From Rhodospirillales bacterium (lineage in GTDB: Bacteria > Pseudomonadota > Alphaproteobacteria > CACIAM-22H2): DNA of 16,607 bases. Below the pieces are notes generated by a model. The model was not told the origin of the DNA. It saw only the letters and a program-made list of their open reading frames with translations, and ran no database searches. The position numbers and the translations under genes are program-made. Shown in pieces: positions 1 through 8,493 of this stretch. Numbering within the stretch: the first letter of the stretch is position 1; every line of letters begins with the position of its first letter. The stretch is from contig JACQAF010000311.1 in assembly GCA_016195145.1 (NCBI GenBank), positions 1-16,607 of the forward strand, in the 5' to 3' direction.

Positions 1-777
<777 letters not shown>

Positions 778-828
778 TCGCGCCGGGGAGCGGGCGGGCG
801 GGACGGCGACCTCTGCGACAGCGTCGGC

Positions 829-1227
829 TCACGCCCCCTTCATCTGGTTGAGCGCCGCGGCCATCACGTGGCCGAGCCATACGGCGGCAAGACACAGCAC
901 GACCGACAGCACAATATTGCCGCCGGCGCGCAACCACTCGCCGCCCTGCACCAGGTTGAGGGTTTGCAGGCTGAACGACGAGAACGTGGTGTAGCCGCCG
1001 CACAGGCCGACCATGACGAACTGGCGCGCGGTCGAGCCAACCAAGAGGCGCCCGTCGGACGCGGTCAGGGTGGCGACAAAGCCGATGACGAACGAGCCGG
1101 TGACGTTGACCAGGATCGTCCCCCAGGGAAACGTCTCGCCGATCCGTTCATCAACCAGGCCCGACGCCCAATAGCGCGCCACGCCGCCAAGCGCGCTGCC
1201 CGCCGCTACCCACAGATAGGCCCCCAT
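829..1227 (-). CDS. crcB: CrcB/Fluc fluoride ion channel
   Basis: This 132-residue, four-helix membrane protein has the usual length of the Fluc family, which forms dual-topology dimers that export fluoride passively. Visible signatures are GGVARY near residue 14-19, the TM2 asparagine N41 in the NVTGSF segment, and the GLCGGYTTFSSFS motif at residues 74-86. That motif supplies the phenylalanine box (F82, F85) and the TM3 break that coordinates the central sodium ion. The start is well supported: a GGAGG on the minus strand at 1237-1241 lies nine bases upstream. This Shine-Dalgarno sits in the last codons of the upstream MFS gene, whose stop is seven bases from the crcB start, so the two genes are probably cotranscribed and translationally coupled. 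No fluoride riboswitch was recognised upstream of the pair. Confidence 0.95.
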   Translation of the reverse strand: MGAYLWVAAGSALGGVARYWASGLVDERIGETFPWGTILVNVTGSFVIGFVATLTASDGRLLVGSTARQFVMVGLCGGYTTFSSFSLQTLNLVQGGEWLRAGGNIVLSVVLCLAAVWLGHVMAAALNQMKGA

Positions 1228-1233
1228 TCCCCC

Positions 1234-2460
1234 TCACCTCCGAGTCTGGACGAGATCGAACGCGAGGCCGGCCAGCGCCGCGCCGGCCAGGCCCGCCGCG
1301 GCAAGAAACGCCGCTTCGGCCCCATAACGATCCCACAGAAATCCGGCCAGAACGCTCGCCACCAGCATGGCGAGGCCGCCGGCAAAATGGAAGATGCCAA
1401 AGGCGGTGCCGCGCAATCGCGCCGGCGCCGCGTCGGCGATCATCGCGGCGAACAGGCCCTGCGTCGCCCCCAAATGCAACCCCCACAGAACGACCCCGGC
1501 GAACACGCCGGCGATTCCGCGCCCAACCACGAGAACGAGATCGGCCGCGATCAGCAAAACGAACCCGCCCACCAGCACCAGCCGCCGGTCGATACGGTCG
1601 GACAGGCGGCCGGCAGGATAGGCCGAGAGCGCGAAGACCGCGCTCATCACCGCAATAACCAACGGCGTAAGGGCGATGGACAGCCCCTGGTCTTCGGCCC
1701 GCAGGATCAGGAAAGCCTCGCTGAACCGGGCCGTTCCCGCCACCGTCGCGATCGCGACCAGCGTCCAGTAGGACCGCCCGAACTGCATTACATCGGCGAG
1801 GCGAATCGGCGTCCGCGCCGCGCCCGACGGCGTCTCCTCCGCCGGCCGGGGCGGTTCGCGCACGCCGACTATCAATGTCGCCACGGCGAGAAACGCCGGA
1901 ATGACCGCCATCCAGAACACGAAGCGGAAATCCCCGGCCGTCGCCGCCATCAACGCCACGGCGATCAGCGGCCCGGCGAAAGCGCCGACCGTATCCAGCG
2001 TCTGGCGCAGGCCGTAGGCGGCGCCACGCATCGCCGCCGGGGTAATGTCGCCGATCAGCGCATCGCGCGGCGCGCCGCGAATGCCCTTGCCGACCCGGTC
2101 GATGAACCGCGCGGCGAACACCGCCGATACGCCGGTCGCCAGCGGAAATAGCGGCTTGGTGACCGCCGCCAGGCCATAGCCGATCACCGCCAGAAGCTTG
2201 CGCTTGCCGAGCCGGTCGCTGAGCGCGCCCGAGAAAATCTTGACGATCGAGGCCGTCGCCTCGGCAATGCCTTCGATGACGCCGACCGACAGCGCGCTCG
2301 CCCCCAGCACGGTGACGAGAAACACCGGCAGCAGGCCGTGGATCATCTCCGACGAGATGTCCATGAACATGCTGACCAGCCCGAGCGCCCAGACGCTGCG
2401 CGGTATGGCGGCAAGGCCGCGCCGCGGATCGCCGCCGGCCGGTTGTGCGGGGGTGTCCAT
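1234..2460 (-). CDS. Major facilitator superfamily transporter, substrate unknown
   Basis: The product is 408 residues with roughly twelve hydrophobic segments, the standard MFS size. An MDISSEMI segment in the first helix (about residue 33-40), the loop 2-3 motif GALSDRLGKRK (about 78-88), and the IDRVGKGIRGAPRDALIGD block (about 120-138) place it in a common bacterial MFS subgroup with SSEM and GKGxRxxPRDAL motifs. I cannot assign the substrate; members are usually annotated only as MFS transporter. It is the first gene of a two-gene unit with crcB, seven bases downstream. Proximity to a fluoride channel does not show that it carries fluoride. The start at 2460 has no obvious Shine-Dalgarno, so leaderless translation or a slightly later start is possible. 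It is divergent from the M20 hydrolase across 155 bases. Confidence 0.88.
   Translation of the reverse strand: MDTPAQPAGGDPRRGLAAIPRSVWALGLVSMFMDISSEMIHGLLPVFLVTVLGASALSVGVIEGIAEATASIVKIFSGALSDRLGKRKLLAVIGYGLAAVTKPLFPLATGVSAVFAARFIDRVGKGIRGAPRDALIGDITPAAMRGAAYGLRQTLDTVGAFAGPLIAVALMAATAGDFRFVFWMAVIPAFLAVATLIVGVREPPRPAEETPSGAARTPIRLADVMQFGRSYWTLVAIATVAGTARFSEAFLILRAEDQGLSIALTPLVIAVMSAVFALSAYPAGRLSDRIDRRLVLVGGFVLLIAADLVLVVGRGIAGVFAGVVLWGLHLGATQGLFAAMIADAAPARLRGTAFGIFHFAGGLAMLVASVLAGFLWDRYGAEAAFLAAAGLAGAALAGLAFDLVQTRR
1237..1241 (-). promoter_or_regulatory. Shine-Dalgarno of crcB inside the end of the MFS gene
   Basis: On the minus strand the bases read GGAGG, immediately followed by the TGA stop of the MFS gene, then six bases and the crcB ATG. 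A strong ribosome site that can only be used as the upstream gene finishes translation suggests translational coupling of the two genes. Confidence 0.75.
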
Positions 2461-2594
2461 GCGAAGACGTCTACGCTAGGCATCGCCGGACGGCCGGTCA
2501 ATCGCCCGATTAGGCGGGGGAAGCCGTCGTGGTCGGGCGTTGCGCGCTACTGGGCGGTGGCGATAGACTGCAGCACCTTGCCCTTCCGGTCCCG

Positions 2595-2602
2595 CCCCCC
2601 CC
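2595..2602 (+). repeat. Eight-C homopolymer just upstream of the M20 hydrolase start
   Basis: A run of eight cytosines ends 13 bases before the ATG at 2616, in the spacer between the divergent MFS and M20 genes. It falls in the leader, so length changes would alter the leader rather than a reading frame. Beyond this run I see only a weak hairpin (CGCC/GGCG around 2503-2516) in the spacer 2461-2615. Confidence 0.5.
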
Positions 2603-2615
2603 GTGTGAGAACCCC

Positions 2616-3782
2616 ATGCCGATTGTCAACCGCATCGCCGCCTTTCACGACACGATGATCGCCTGGCGGCACGACATCCACGCCCACCCCGAAACCGCGT
2701 TCGAGGAAAAACGAACGGCCGACGTCGTCGCGCAGAAGCTCGAATCCTTCGGCATCGAGGTGCATCGCGGGCTGGCGGGAACCGGCGTCGTCGGCACGTT
2801 GCGCGCCGGCAAGGGCAAGCGGGCCATCGGCCTGCGCGCCGACATGGACGCCCTGCATATCGACGAGCGCAACGACTTCGCCCACAAATCGACCAATCCC
2901 GGCAAGATGCACGCTTGCGGCCATGACGGCCATACGACGATGCTGCTCGGTGCGGCGAAATACCTCGCCGAGACCCGGAATTTCGACGGCACGGTGCATT
3001 TCATCTTCCAGCCGGCCGAGGAAAACGAGGGCGGCGGCCGGGTGATGGTCGAACAGGGATTGTTCGAGAAATTCCCGGTCGAGGCGGTGTTCGGCATGCA
3101 CAACATGCCCAATCTGCCGGTCGGCACGTTCGGCGTCATGCCCGGGCCGATGATGGCGTCGTTCGACATTTTCGAAATCGTCGTCACCGGCAAGGGCGCG
3201 CACGCCGCCATGCCGCATCAGGGGATCGACCCGGTGGTGGTGGCGGCCGAGATCGTCGGCGCGTTGCAGACCGTCGCCAGCCGCACCACCAGCCCGCTCG
3301 ACGCGGTGGTCGTCAGCGTGACGCAGATTCACGCCGGCGACACATGGAACGTCATCCCCAACGAGGTGGTCATGCGCGGCACCACGCGCAGCTTCCAGCC
3401 CGAAGTGCAGGACGCCATCGAGCCCGCCATGCGCCGGATCGTCGACGGCGTGTGCGCCGCCTTCGGAGCGAGCGCCACGCTGCGTTACGAACGCCGCTAT
3501 CCGCCGACGATCAACGCACCCAAGGAAACCGAGATCGCGGCTGCGGCGCTGGTCGACGTGGCCGGCGCGGAAAATGTCCGGCGCAGCCTGCAGCCGACCA
3601 TGGGGGCGGAGGATTTCTCTTTCATGCTCCAGGCCAAGCCCGGCTGTTATGTGTGGATCGGCAACGGCGATTCCGGCCATGGCTGCATGCTTCACAATCC
3701 GCATTACGACTTCAACGACGGCATCCTGCCGCTGGGGGCCAGTTACTGGGCGCGCCTTGTCGAAAATACGCTGGCCCGCTGA
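2616..3782 (+). CDS. M20 family amidohydrolase (hippurate hydrolase-like peptidase)
   Basis: This 388-residue cytoplasmic enzyme belongs to the M20D amidohydrolases (HipO / IAA-amino acid hydrolase-like), which remove acyl groups from N-acyl amino acids or short peptides using two metal ions. Metal-ligand motifs are all present: HACGHDGHTT with C101 and H103, the catalytic glutamate pair in FQPAEENEGGG (E135/E136), H162 in the MHNMPNLP segment, and H360 near the C-terminus (MLHNPHYDFND). The central lid domain region (about 180-295) is complete. I chose the ATG at 2616 because the homologous start (MPIVNRIAAFHD then RHDIHAHPE) begins there; the frame extends 29 codons upstream but that stretch is low-complexity and proline-rich. 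The ribosome site is weak (GAGA). The true substrate cannot be told from sequence. Confidence 0.92.
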   Translation: MPIVNRIAAFHDTMIAWRHDIHAHPETAFEEKRTADVVAQKLESFGIEVHRGLAGTGVVGTLRAGKGKRAIGLRADMDALHIDERNDFAHKSTNPGKMHACGHDGHTTMLLGAAKYLAETRNFDGTVHFIFQPAEENEGGGRVMVEQGLFEKFPVEAVFGMHNMPNLPVGTFGVMPGPMMASFDIFEIVVTGKGAHAAMPHQGIDPVVVAAEIVGALQTVASRTTSPLDAVVVSVTQIHAGDTWNVIPNEVVMRGTTRSFQPEVQDAIEPAMRRIVDGVCAAFGASATLRYERRYPPTINAPKETEIAAAALVDVAGAENVRRSLQPTMGAEDFSFMLQAKPGCYVWIGNGDSGHGCMLHNPHYDFNDGILPLGASYWARLVENTLAR

Positions 3783-3912
3783 TATTGCCGTGCCTGTGGC
3801 GCGATTAACCGCCCGTCAACCCGGGTGCGGACAGGATATCGGGCAAGGTCGGAATCCCCTGACCTCATCGAAAGTAATAGCCGGTTATCCGGAAGGATTC
3901 GGCGCGCAGCAC

Positions 3913-4728
3913 ATGACCTCTCGATTTTCCACCCGGACTGGATTTCGCCCCCCGCGCGGCCTCCTGATGGCGGCGGCGCTGAGTATCGCCCTTGTCGGCG
4001 GCGCGAGCCCGCTTGCGGCCCGCACCGAGATGCCGGCAACGACGACGACCTGCGACGTGCCCGATTCGCTGCTCGCCAGCCGCAGCGCCTTGCCGCACGC
4101 GACGCAGCGCCTGCGCCGCGGCGATGCCTTGAAGATCGTTGCCCTCGGTTCGTCCTCGACCGCCGGCGCCGGCGCGAGCGAACCCGAAGCGAGCTATCCG
4201 AGCCGCCTGCAGGCGGAACTGCAACGCATGTTTCCGCGTTCGGCCATCGCCGTGGTCAACAAGGGCATTGGCGGCCAGGATTCGCATCAGATGCTCGCCC
4301 GCTTCCGGCGCGACGTCATCGCCGAGAAACCCGATCTCGTCATTTGGCAGACCGGCACCAATTCGGCGCTGATCGACGCCGACGTCGAATCGTTCGTCGA
4401 CGATCTGATGCGCGGCATCGAGATGGCGCGCCGCGCCGGCATCGACGTCATGCTGATGGGCCCGCAGAACGCGCCGCGCGTCCAGACCGCCCGCCATCGT
4501 CGGGCGTTCACCGAACATGTGCTGCTGGTCGCCGCCATCAAGCGTGTGCCGCTGTTCCCGCGTTACGAAGTCATGACCCATTGGCTGAACAGCGGCCAGT
4601 TCACGCGCGAAACGATGATCGACCCCGACGGCCTGCACATGACCGACGCCAGCTATTTTTGCCTCGGCCGGCTGGTCGCCCGGATGATCGCCAATCTCGC
4701 CGGCGCGTCGACGGTTGGCGCGCGCTGA
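3913..4728 (+). CDS. Exported SGNH/GDSL-type hydrolase
   Basis: The 271-residue product begins with a basic N-terminus and a hydrophobic core ending in an Ala-rich stretch (about residues 1-36), so it is probably exported to the periplasm. Block I reads LGSSSTAG, with the presumed nucleophile S81 in the place of GDS(L). Block II is NKGIGGQD, block III is QTGTNS with N150, and block V is DPDGLHMTD with D239 and H242. All four SGNH residues are thus present and the enzyme should be an active esterase, lipase or acyl-hydrolase. The ATG at 3913 is preceded by GGAAGGA, with the signal peptide directly after it; the frame is open further upstream but overlaps the M20 gene. The acyl-ligase/acyltransferase fusion starts only 48 bases downstream on the same strand, so the two are probably one operon concerned with acyl-lipid turnover (inference). 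Confidence 0.88.
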   Translation: MTSRFSTRTGFRPPRGLLMAAALSIALVGGASPLAARTEMPATTTTCDVPDSLLASRSALPHATQRLRRGDALKIVALGSSSTAGAGASEPEASYPSRLQAELQRMFPRSAIAVVNKGIGGQDSHQMLARFRRDVIAEKPDLVIWQTGTNSALIDADVESFVDDLMRGIEMARRAGIDVMLMGPQNAPRVQTARHRRAFTEHVLLVAAIKRVPLFPRYEVMTHWLNSGQFTRETMIDPDGLHMTDASYFCLGRLVARMIANLAGASTVGAR

Positions 4729-4776
4729 TCCCTTTCCGGTGCGCCAGATGCGCGCCGGCGGGTTAAACTGCCTGCC

Positions 4777-7461
4777 ATGACCGCGGGCAGGCCCCTTCCG
4801 CCAAAACCGGCCGTTGAACCGGAAACCCTGCAAACGCTCGTCGCCGCCCTCTCCGCGCGCGGCGGCCAGCCGGCCATCGTTTCGGTCGTGGGCGGCGCCA
4901 CGACCGCGCTGTCCTACGCCGAATTGGGCGAACACGCCCTGCGCCTGGCCGCCGGCTTGCGCGCCGACGGGCTCAAGCCGGGCGAGCCGGTCGTCCTGTT
5001 CGGCCCCAATTCGGCCGACTGGATTATCGTGCGCCTGGCGCTGGGCGCGGCGGGCGCGGTGGCGGTCGCCTTCGACGATCTGTCGAGCGATGCCGAGATC
5101 GCCGTGTTAACGCCCGACAGCAAGGCGCGGCGGATATTTGCCGCAGCTGCCCATGTGCCGCGTTTGCGCGCGCTCGCCGCCGGGGCCAGTCTCGATATCC
5201 GGCGTCTCGATGACGCCCGCGCCGACGCCCCGCATTGGTCGGCGCTTATAGCCGCCAACAACGACGCCCTGTCCCCGATTTCATCGCCCCCAATATCGCC
5301 GCTGGCGGCCGCAATGCTGGTCTACACCTCCGGGACCACCGGCACGCCGAAGAGTTTTTATCTGACTCACGCCAATCTGATGGCCAATGTCCGCGCCCTG
5401 CGCGGCGAAAACATCGTCGCTGCCGGCGACCGGGCGCTGCTGCCATTGCCGTTGCATCATGTCTACCCGCTGACCGTCGGCTGCCTCACCGCGCTGGCGC
5501 TGGGCGCGACCATCGTCCTGCCCGAGGCGGTCACCGGACCACAGATCGTCGCGGCGCTCAAGGCGGGGCGGGCGTCGGTGATGGTCGGCGTGCCGCGTCT
5601 TTACGCGGCGCTGCTGTCGGGCATCGAAGGGCGGGTCGCGGCGCGCGGCGCGTTTGCCGCGCGGTTGTTCGCGGCGCTGCTCGATCTGTCGGTGATGGTA
5701 CGCCGCCGTTTCGGCGTCCGCATCGGCCGCACCCTGTTCGCCCGCCTGCATCGCGAATTCGCGCCCGAGCTGCGCCTGCTCGCCTCGGGCGGGGCGAAGC
5801 TGGAGGCGGCGATCATCTGGCGGCTCGAAGGCATCGGCTGGGAAGTGCTCTCCGGCTACGGGCTCGCCGAGACCGCATCGATCCTCACCTGCAACCGCCG
5901 GGGCCGGGCGCGTATCGGCAGCGAGGGCCGGCCGTTGCCCGGCGCGGAGCTGCGCGTCGCCGATCCCGACGCGGCCGGCGTCGGCGAGATCGAGGCGCGC
6001 GGCCGCCAGGTCTTCGCTGGCTATCGTCGCCAGCCGGTCGGCGATCCCGACCCCTTCGCGCCCGATGGCTGGTTCCGCACCGGCGATCTCGGCTTCATCG
6101 ACGCCGACGGCTTCGTTCATATCGTCGGCCGGGCGAAGGAAATGATCGTCCTCGGCGGCGGCAAGAACGTCTTCCCCGAAGAACTCGAAAAGGTCTACGG
6201 CCAGAGCCCGTACGTAAAAGAGATCGCCGTCCTTGAGCAGGCCGGCGCATTGGTGGCGCTGGTCGTTCCCGATCTCGAGGCGATTCCGGCCAGCCGCAGC
6301 GTACGCATCGACGATGTGCTGCGCGTCGGCCTTAGCGAATTGTCGCGCCGTCTGCCGTCCTTCCAGCGCATCGCCGGCTACGCCATCGCCCGCGAACCGA
6401 TCCCGCGCACGCGCCTCGGCAAACCGCAACGCTTTCGCCTCGGCGAGATTTACGCCCGCACCAAGGCCGGCGCGACGGCCGCGACCGCCGCGCCGCTTTC
6501 CGCCGCGGACCGCGCCATGCTCGACGCCTCGCCGGCGCGCGAGATATGGGCCTGGCTCGGCAAGCGTTACAAGGGTAAGTCTCTATTCCTCGATATGTCG
6601 CCGCAACTCGATCTCGGCATCGACTCGCTTGAATGGGTAACGATGACCCTTGAGCTCGCCGAACGGTTCGACGTGCATTTTAGCGAGGAGGATCTGGGCG
6701 AGATCGGCTCGCTGCGCGAGCTTCTGGTGCGCGCCGGCGTGCGCCGCACACGCCCGGCCGCCGCCGCCGCGGCAATCGGCGCGCTGACGCCCGAGCAAGA
6801 GACATGGCTGGAGCCGCCCGGTCCGGGCTATCGATCGCTCGGCCTTGCTCTTTATGGGATCGACGTCGCCTTGATGCGCCTCGTCTTCCGCTTGCGCGTC
6901 GACGGGCGAGAAAACCTGCCGACCGCCGGCCCCTATATCGTGGTCGCCAACCACCTGAGCGACCTCGATCCGCTTGCCCTCGCGTCGGCCATGGGGCTGC
7001 GCCGATTGCAGAACCTGTGGTGGAGCGGCGATGGCGGGCGCCTGTTCGATCGTAGGGCCGGCCGCGCACTTGCCCGGGCAGCGCATATCTTCCGCGCCGA
7101 TGACCGCGCCCCGGCCGCAACCCTCGCCTACGCCGATGCAGTGCTGGCGGAAGGACGGGCCCTCGCCTGGTTTCCTGAATCCTGGCGCTCGCCCGACGGC
7201 GCGCTGCAACGCTTCCTGCCCGGCATCGGCCACATCCTGCTGCGCCGGCCGGTGCCGGTCGTCCCGGTGCGCATTACCGGCACGTTCGAGGCCCTGCCCC
7301 GCCATCGCCGGCTGCCGCGGCCGACGCCGATCAGCATCGTGTTCGGCCCGGCCATCGATCCGCGCACCCTCGGCGGCGGCGATGCGACCGCACAAGCCAT
7401 CGCCGATGCATTGCACGACGTGATCGCCGCCCTGCCGGGGCCCGGTGATAAACAGCCCTAG
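4777..7461 (+). CDS. Acyl-AMP ligase / acyl carrier / PlsC acyltransferase fusion
   Basis: This is an 894-residue three-domain protein. Residues about 1-570 are an ANL-superfamily acyl-activating enzyme: P-loop YTSGTTGTPK at 183-192, GYGLAETAS, WFRTGDLGF with D437, GRAKEMIVLGGGKN, and the C-terminal catalytic lysine K549 in RTRLGKPQR. Residues about 585-660 form an acyl carrier domain with the phosphopantetheine serine S617 in LGIDSLEW. Residues about 690-890 are a glycerolipid acyltransferase (PlsC-like) with NHLSDLD (H726, D731) and a block III written WFPESWRS (798-805) where FPEGTRS is usual. The expected chemistry is activation of a fatty acid, loading onto the internal or an external carrier, and transfer to a lyso-lipid or other acceptor. 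E. coli Aas has acyltransferase first, ligase second and no carrier domain. The acceptor is unknown. No clear Shine-Dalgarno precedes the ATG. The stop overlaps that of the convergent corA. Confidence 0.9.
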   Translation: MTAGRPLPPKPAVEPETLQTLVAALSARGGQPAIVSVVGGATTALSYAELGEHALRLAAGLRADGLKPGEPVVLFGPNSADWIIVRLALGAAGAVAVAFDDLSSDAEIAVLTPDSKARRIFAAAAHVPRLRALAAGASLDIRRLDDARADAPHWSALIAANNDALSPISSPPISPLAAAMLVYTSGTTGTPKSFYLTHANLMANVRALRGENIVAAGDRALLPLPLHHVYPLTVGCLTALALGATIVLPEAVTGPQIVAALKAGRASVMVGVPRLYAALLSGIEGRVAARGAFAARLFAALLDLSVMVRRRFGVRIGRTLFARLHREFAPELRLLASGGAKLEAAIIWRLEGIGWEVLSGYGLAETASILTCNRRGRARIGSEGRPLPGAELRVADPDAAGVGEIEARGRQVFAGYRRQPVGDPDPFAPDGWFRTGDLGFIDADGFVHIVGRAKEMIVLGGGKNVFPEELEKVYGQSPYVKEIAVLEQAGALVALVVPDLEAIPASRSVRIDDVLRVGLSELSRRLPSFQRIAGYAIAREPIPRTRLGKPQRFRLGEIYARTKAGATAATAAPLSAADRAMLDASPAREIWAWLGKRYKGKSLFLDMSPQLDLGIDSLEWVTMTLELAERFDVHFSEEDLGEIGSLRELLVRAGVRRTRPAAAAAAIGALTPEQETWLEPPGPGYRSLGLALYGIDVALMRLVFRLRVDGRENLPTAGPYIVVANHLSDLDPLALASAMGLRRLQNLWWSGDGGRLFDRRAGRALARAAHIFRADDRAPAATLAYADAVLAEGRALAWFPESWRSPDGALQRFLPGIGHILLRRPVPVVPVRITGTFEALPRHRRLPRPTPISIVFGPAIDPRTLGGGDATAQAIADALHDVIAALPGPGDKQP

Positions 7462-8450
7462 AACCAGCCCTTGCGGCGGAAATAGAGATAGGGCACCAGC
7501 GCCGAGCAGATCATCAGGCCGACGGCGAGCGGATAGCCGATCATCCACTCAAGCTCCGGCATGTGGCGGAAATTCATGCCGTAGATGCTGGCGACGAGCG
7601 TCGGCGGCATCAGCATCACGGCGGCGACGGTGAACAGCTTGATGATCCGGTTCTGCTCGATGTTGATCATGCCGAGCGTGGCGTCGAGCAGGAAATTCAC
7701 CTTGTGCGATTCGAAGGCGACATGCTCGTTGAGCGAGATGATGTCGCGCGACAGCGTTTCGAGGCGCAGCTTGCGTTCCTTCGACTCCTTTTTCGGCGCG
7801 CCTTCGCTCTGGCTGACCAGGAAGCGCACGACGCGCGACAGGCTGAGCAGGCTTTCGCGTGAGCTCGACGCCAGGTCGTCGTTGCGGCCGAGGGCCTTGA
7901 GAACAACCTGAAGATCGCCGCCAGCGCCTTCGATCTTGCCGGCCGTCGCCTGCCGGTCGAAAATCTGCCGCGACACCGCATCGAGATCGACGCCGATCTT
8001 CTCCAGAATATCGGCAATACGATCGACGAAGGCTTCGAGCAGGCCGATTAGCGCCTCTTCGCCCGAGGCGCAGACGCCCGGCTGGCGCAGGATGCGGGCG
8101 GCGTAGGTGGCGATAGGCCTGGGGTCGGTATAGCGCAGCGTCACCAGGCTGTGTCGCGCCAGCACGAAGGTGATCGAATCGTGGACCGGGTTGGGGGCGT
8201 CGGCCTGGGCGATGATCGTCGCCGTCATGTAGCTCGCTTCGCCCTCGGTATAGATGCGGCTCGACGGTTCGATCTCGCGCATCTCCTCGCGTGTCGGCAG
8301 CTGGGTGCCGAGCGCTGCATCGATGCACGCACGCTCCTCGGGCGTCGGCTCGATCAGATCGAACCACAGGGCCGGCGTCGGCAATGGCGCGCCGGACGCG
8401 ACCGCTAGGCGCTCAGCGACGCCATTGCGCGGAACATAGGCGTGGATCAT
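7458..8450 (-). CDS. corA: CorA family magnesium/cobalt transporter
   Basis: The 330-residue product has the CorA layout: a long cytoplasmic domain (about 1-265, including an EEMREIEPSSR segment typical of the N-terminal domain) and two C-terminal helices. The first helix ends in the YGMNF signature (G291-N293), followed by the periplasmic loop MPELEW, a second helix and a basic tail. CorA forms a homopentamer that lets Mg2+ (and Co2+, Ni2+) into the cell. The start at 8450 is supported by GAAGGGA ten bases upstream and by the N-terminal match; the frame is open 73 codons further but would run back over the DUF882 gene. It lies 43 bases downstream of the DUF882 gene on the same strand, so cotranscription is plausible. 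Its stop shares the CTAG at 7458-7461 with the convergent fusion gene. Confidence 0.93.
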   Translation of the reverse strand: MIHAYVPRNGVAERLAVASGAPLPTPALWFDLIEPTPEERACIDAALGTQLPTREEMREIEPSSRIYTEGEASYMTATIIAQADAPNPVHDSITFVLARHSLVTLRYTDPRPIATYAARILRQPGVCASGEEALIGLLEAFVDRIADILEKIGVDLDAVSRQIFDRQATAGKIEGAGGDLQVVLKALGRNDDLASSSRESLLSLSRVVRFLVSQSEGAPKKESKERKLRLETLSRDIISLNEHVAFESHKVNFLLDATLGMINIEQNRIIKLFTVAAVMLMPPTLVASIYGMNFRHMPELEWMIGYPLAVGLMICSALVPYLYFRRKGWF

Positions 8451-8493
8451 CGGCGGCGCGTCCCTTCGAGGCCTCGGGATACAAAGGCCGAAG

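Noticed and set aside
868..2151. Long open frame of 427 codons on the plus strand, antisense to the MFS and crcB genes
   Set aside because: Arg/Gln/His-rich composition with no recognisable domain, typical of a mirror frame opposite a GC-rich gene; the opposite strand has clear MFS and Fluc motifs.
2461..2615. Possible fluoride riboswitch upstream of the MFS-crcB unit
   Set aside because: A GGCGATGCC stretch on the minus strand recalls part of the crcB motif, but I cannot find the paired 5' half or the pseudoknot partners. A covariance-model search would decide.
2547..3704. Long minus-strand frame of 385 codons over the M20 hydrolase
   Set aside because: His/Asp/Arg-rich antisense product without motifs; the plus strand carries the full metal-binding set of an M20 enzyme.
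3865..6429. Long minus-strand frames of 356 and 382 codons over the SGNH hydrolase and the fusion gene
   Set aside because: No motifs and biased composition; both lie opposite genes with intact catalytic residues.
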